Shown here: piece by piece, positions 20,246 through 20,431 of the stretch
Position numbering within the stretch: position 1 is the stretch's first letter
How the letters are laid out: every line of letters begins with the position of its first letter
Source of the DNA: a virus
IMG/VR virus record: IMGVR_UViG_3300010885_044655
Location: 1 to 20,431 of that record
Length of the DNA: 20,431 nt
Strand: one strand, 5' to 3'
Notes under the pieces: model-generated
Told to the model about the DNA's origin: nothing
The model's database searches: none
What the model saw: only the letters and a program-made list of their open reading frames with translations
Made by a program: the position numbers and the translations under genes

Positions 20246-20431
20246 TTATACCTTCTTCCAGTAAGTATACTTCATCTTGGCTTTTAGTCCAGAATAAACA
20301 TTGTTGATTACAAGTTTAACAGTTGTGTTGATTCCATAAACTTTAACCATGTCATTAATGTCTTTCTTTTCTATTTCAGGAGGCCAGATTACTACGTTTC
20401 TTCCAGCCTCAATATATTTTCCAATCAACTG
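20246..20431 (-). CDS. DNA primase (T4 gp61-like), C-terminal fragment
   Basis: The frame is open at the right window edge; only about 61 residues are present. GRNVVIWPPEIEKKDINDMV followed by INNVYSGLKAKMKYTYWKKV matches the end of T4-type primases, with the conserved KDINDM and the final GLxAKxxxxxWKK(V). gp61 synthesises RNA primers on the lagging strand with the gp41 helicase. The toprim and zinc-finger parts lie outside the window. It opens the operon that continues into the 79-aa gene, thyX and nrdJ. Confidence 0.8.
   Translation of the reverse strand, partial: QLIGKYIEAGRNVVIWPPEIEKKDINDMVKVYGINTTVKLVINNVYSGLKAKMKYTYWKKV

Overview
The window looks like part of a T4-like (myovirus) phage genome, probably marine. 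It is AT-rich, genes are packed end to end with 1-14 nt overlaps, and no ribosomal-protein or housekeeping operon is present. The phage genes recognised include the C-terminus of a T4 gp61-type primase, ThyX, a class II (B12-dependent) ribonucleotide reductase, a RuvC-like resolvase, an MGME1/RecB-type exonuclease and an FmdB-like zinc ribbon. A motif close to the T4 late promoter (TATAAATA; here mostly CTAAATA) recurs at gene junctions. The circularly permuted tmRNA and class II reductase would fit an alphaproteobacterial or cyanobacterial host. That is inference.

Layout. 1-633 (+): end of a structural-looking gene, a paralogue-like small gene and a 68-aa gene. 630-1220 (-): an Ala/Glu-rich protein. 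1269-3808 (+): a translation-oriented island with a 41-aa basic protein, tRNA-Gly(TCC), a possibly frameshifted ORF, tRNA-Tyr(GTA), an oversized tRNA-like element, a phosphoribosyltransferase-like protein, a permuted tmRNA with terminator, and four small genes, the last resembling ribosome modulation factor. 3817-14521 (-): a long block of mostly large unrecognised proteins, several with a short N-terminus ending in (L/I)-x-E, like T4 capsid-targeting peptides. This block also holds an HNH-tailed 793-aa protein, a NUMOD-repeat protein and a PD-(D/E)XK exonuclease. 14562-15354 (+): an HNH endonuclease and an FmdB-like zinc ribbon. 15351-20431 (-): RuvC, a structured leader, an HExxH metalloprotease with the same kind of N-terminus, tRNA-Asn, NrdJ, ThyX, an acidic 79-aa protein and primase.

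How it may work together. NrdJ and ThyX supply dNTPs; primase, exonuclease, RuvC and HNH enzymes process DNA; tRNAs, tmRNA and the RMF-like protein may adjust host translation late in infection. The proteins with targeting-peptide-like N-termini, including a metalloprotease and an HNH-domain protein, may be packaged in the head and injected. The two points most worth following are the phage-borne permuted tmRNA island and this candidate set of head-packaged proteins.
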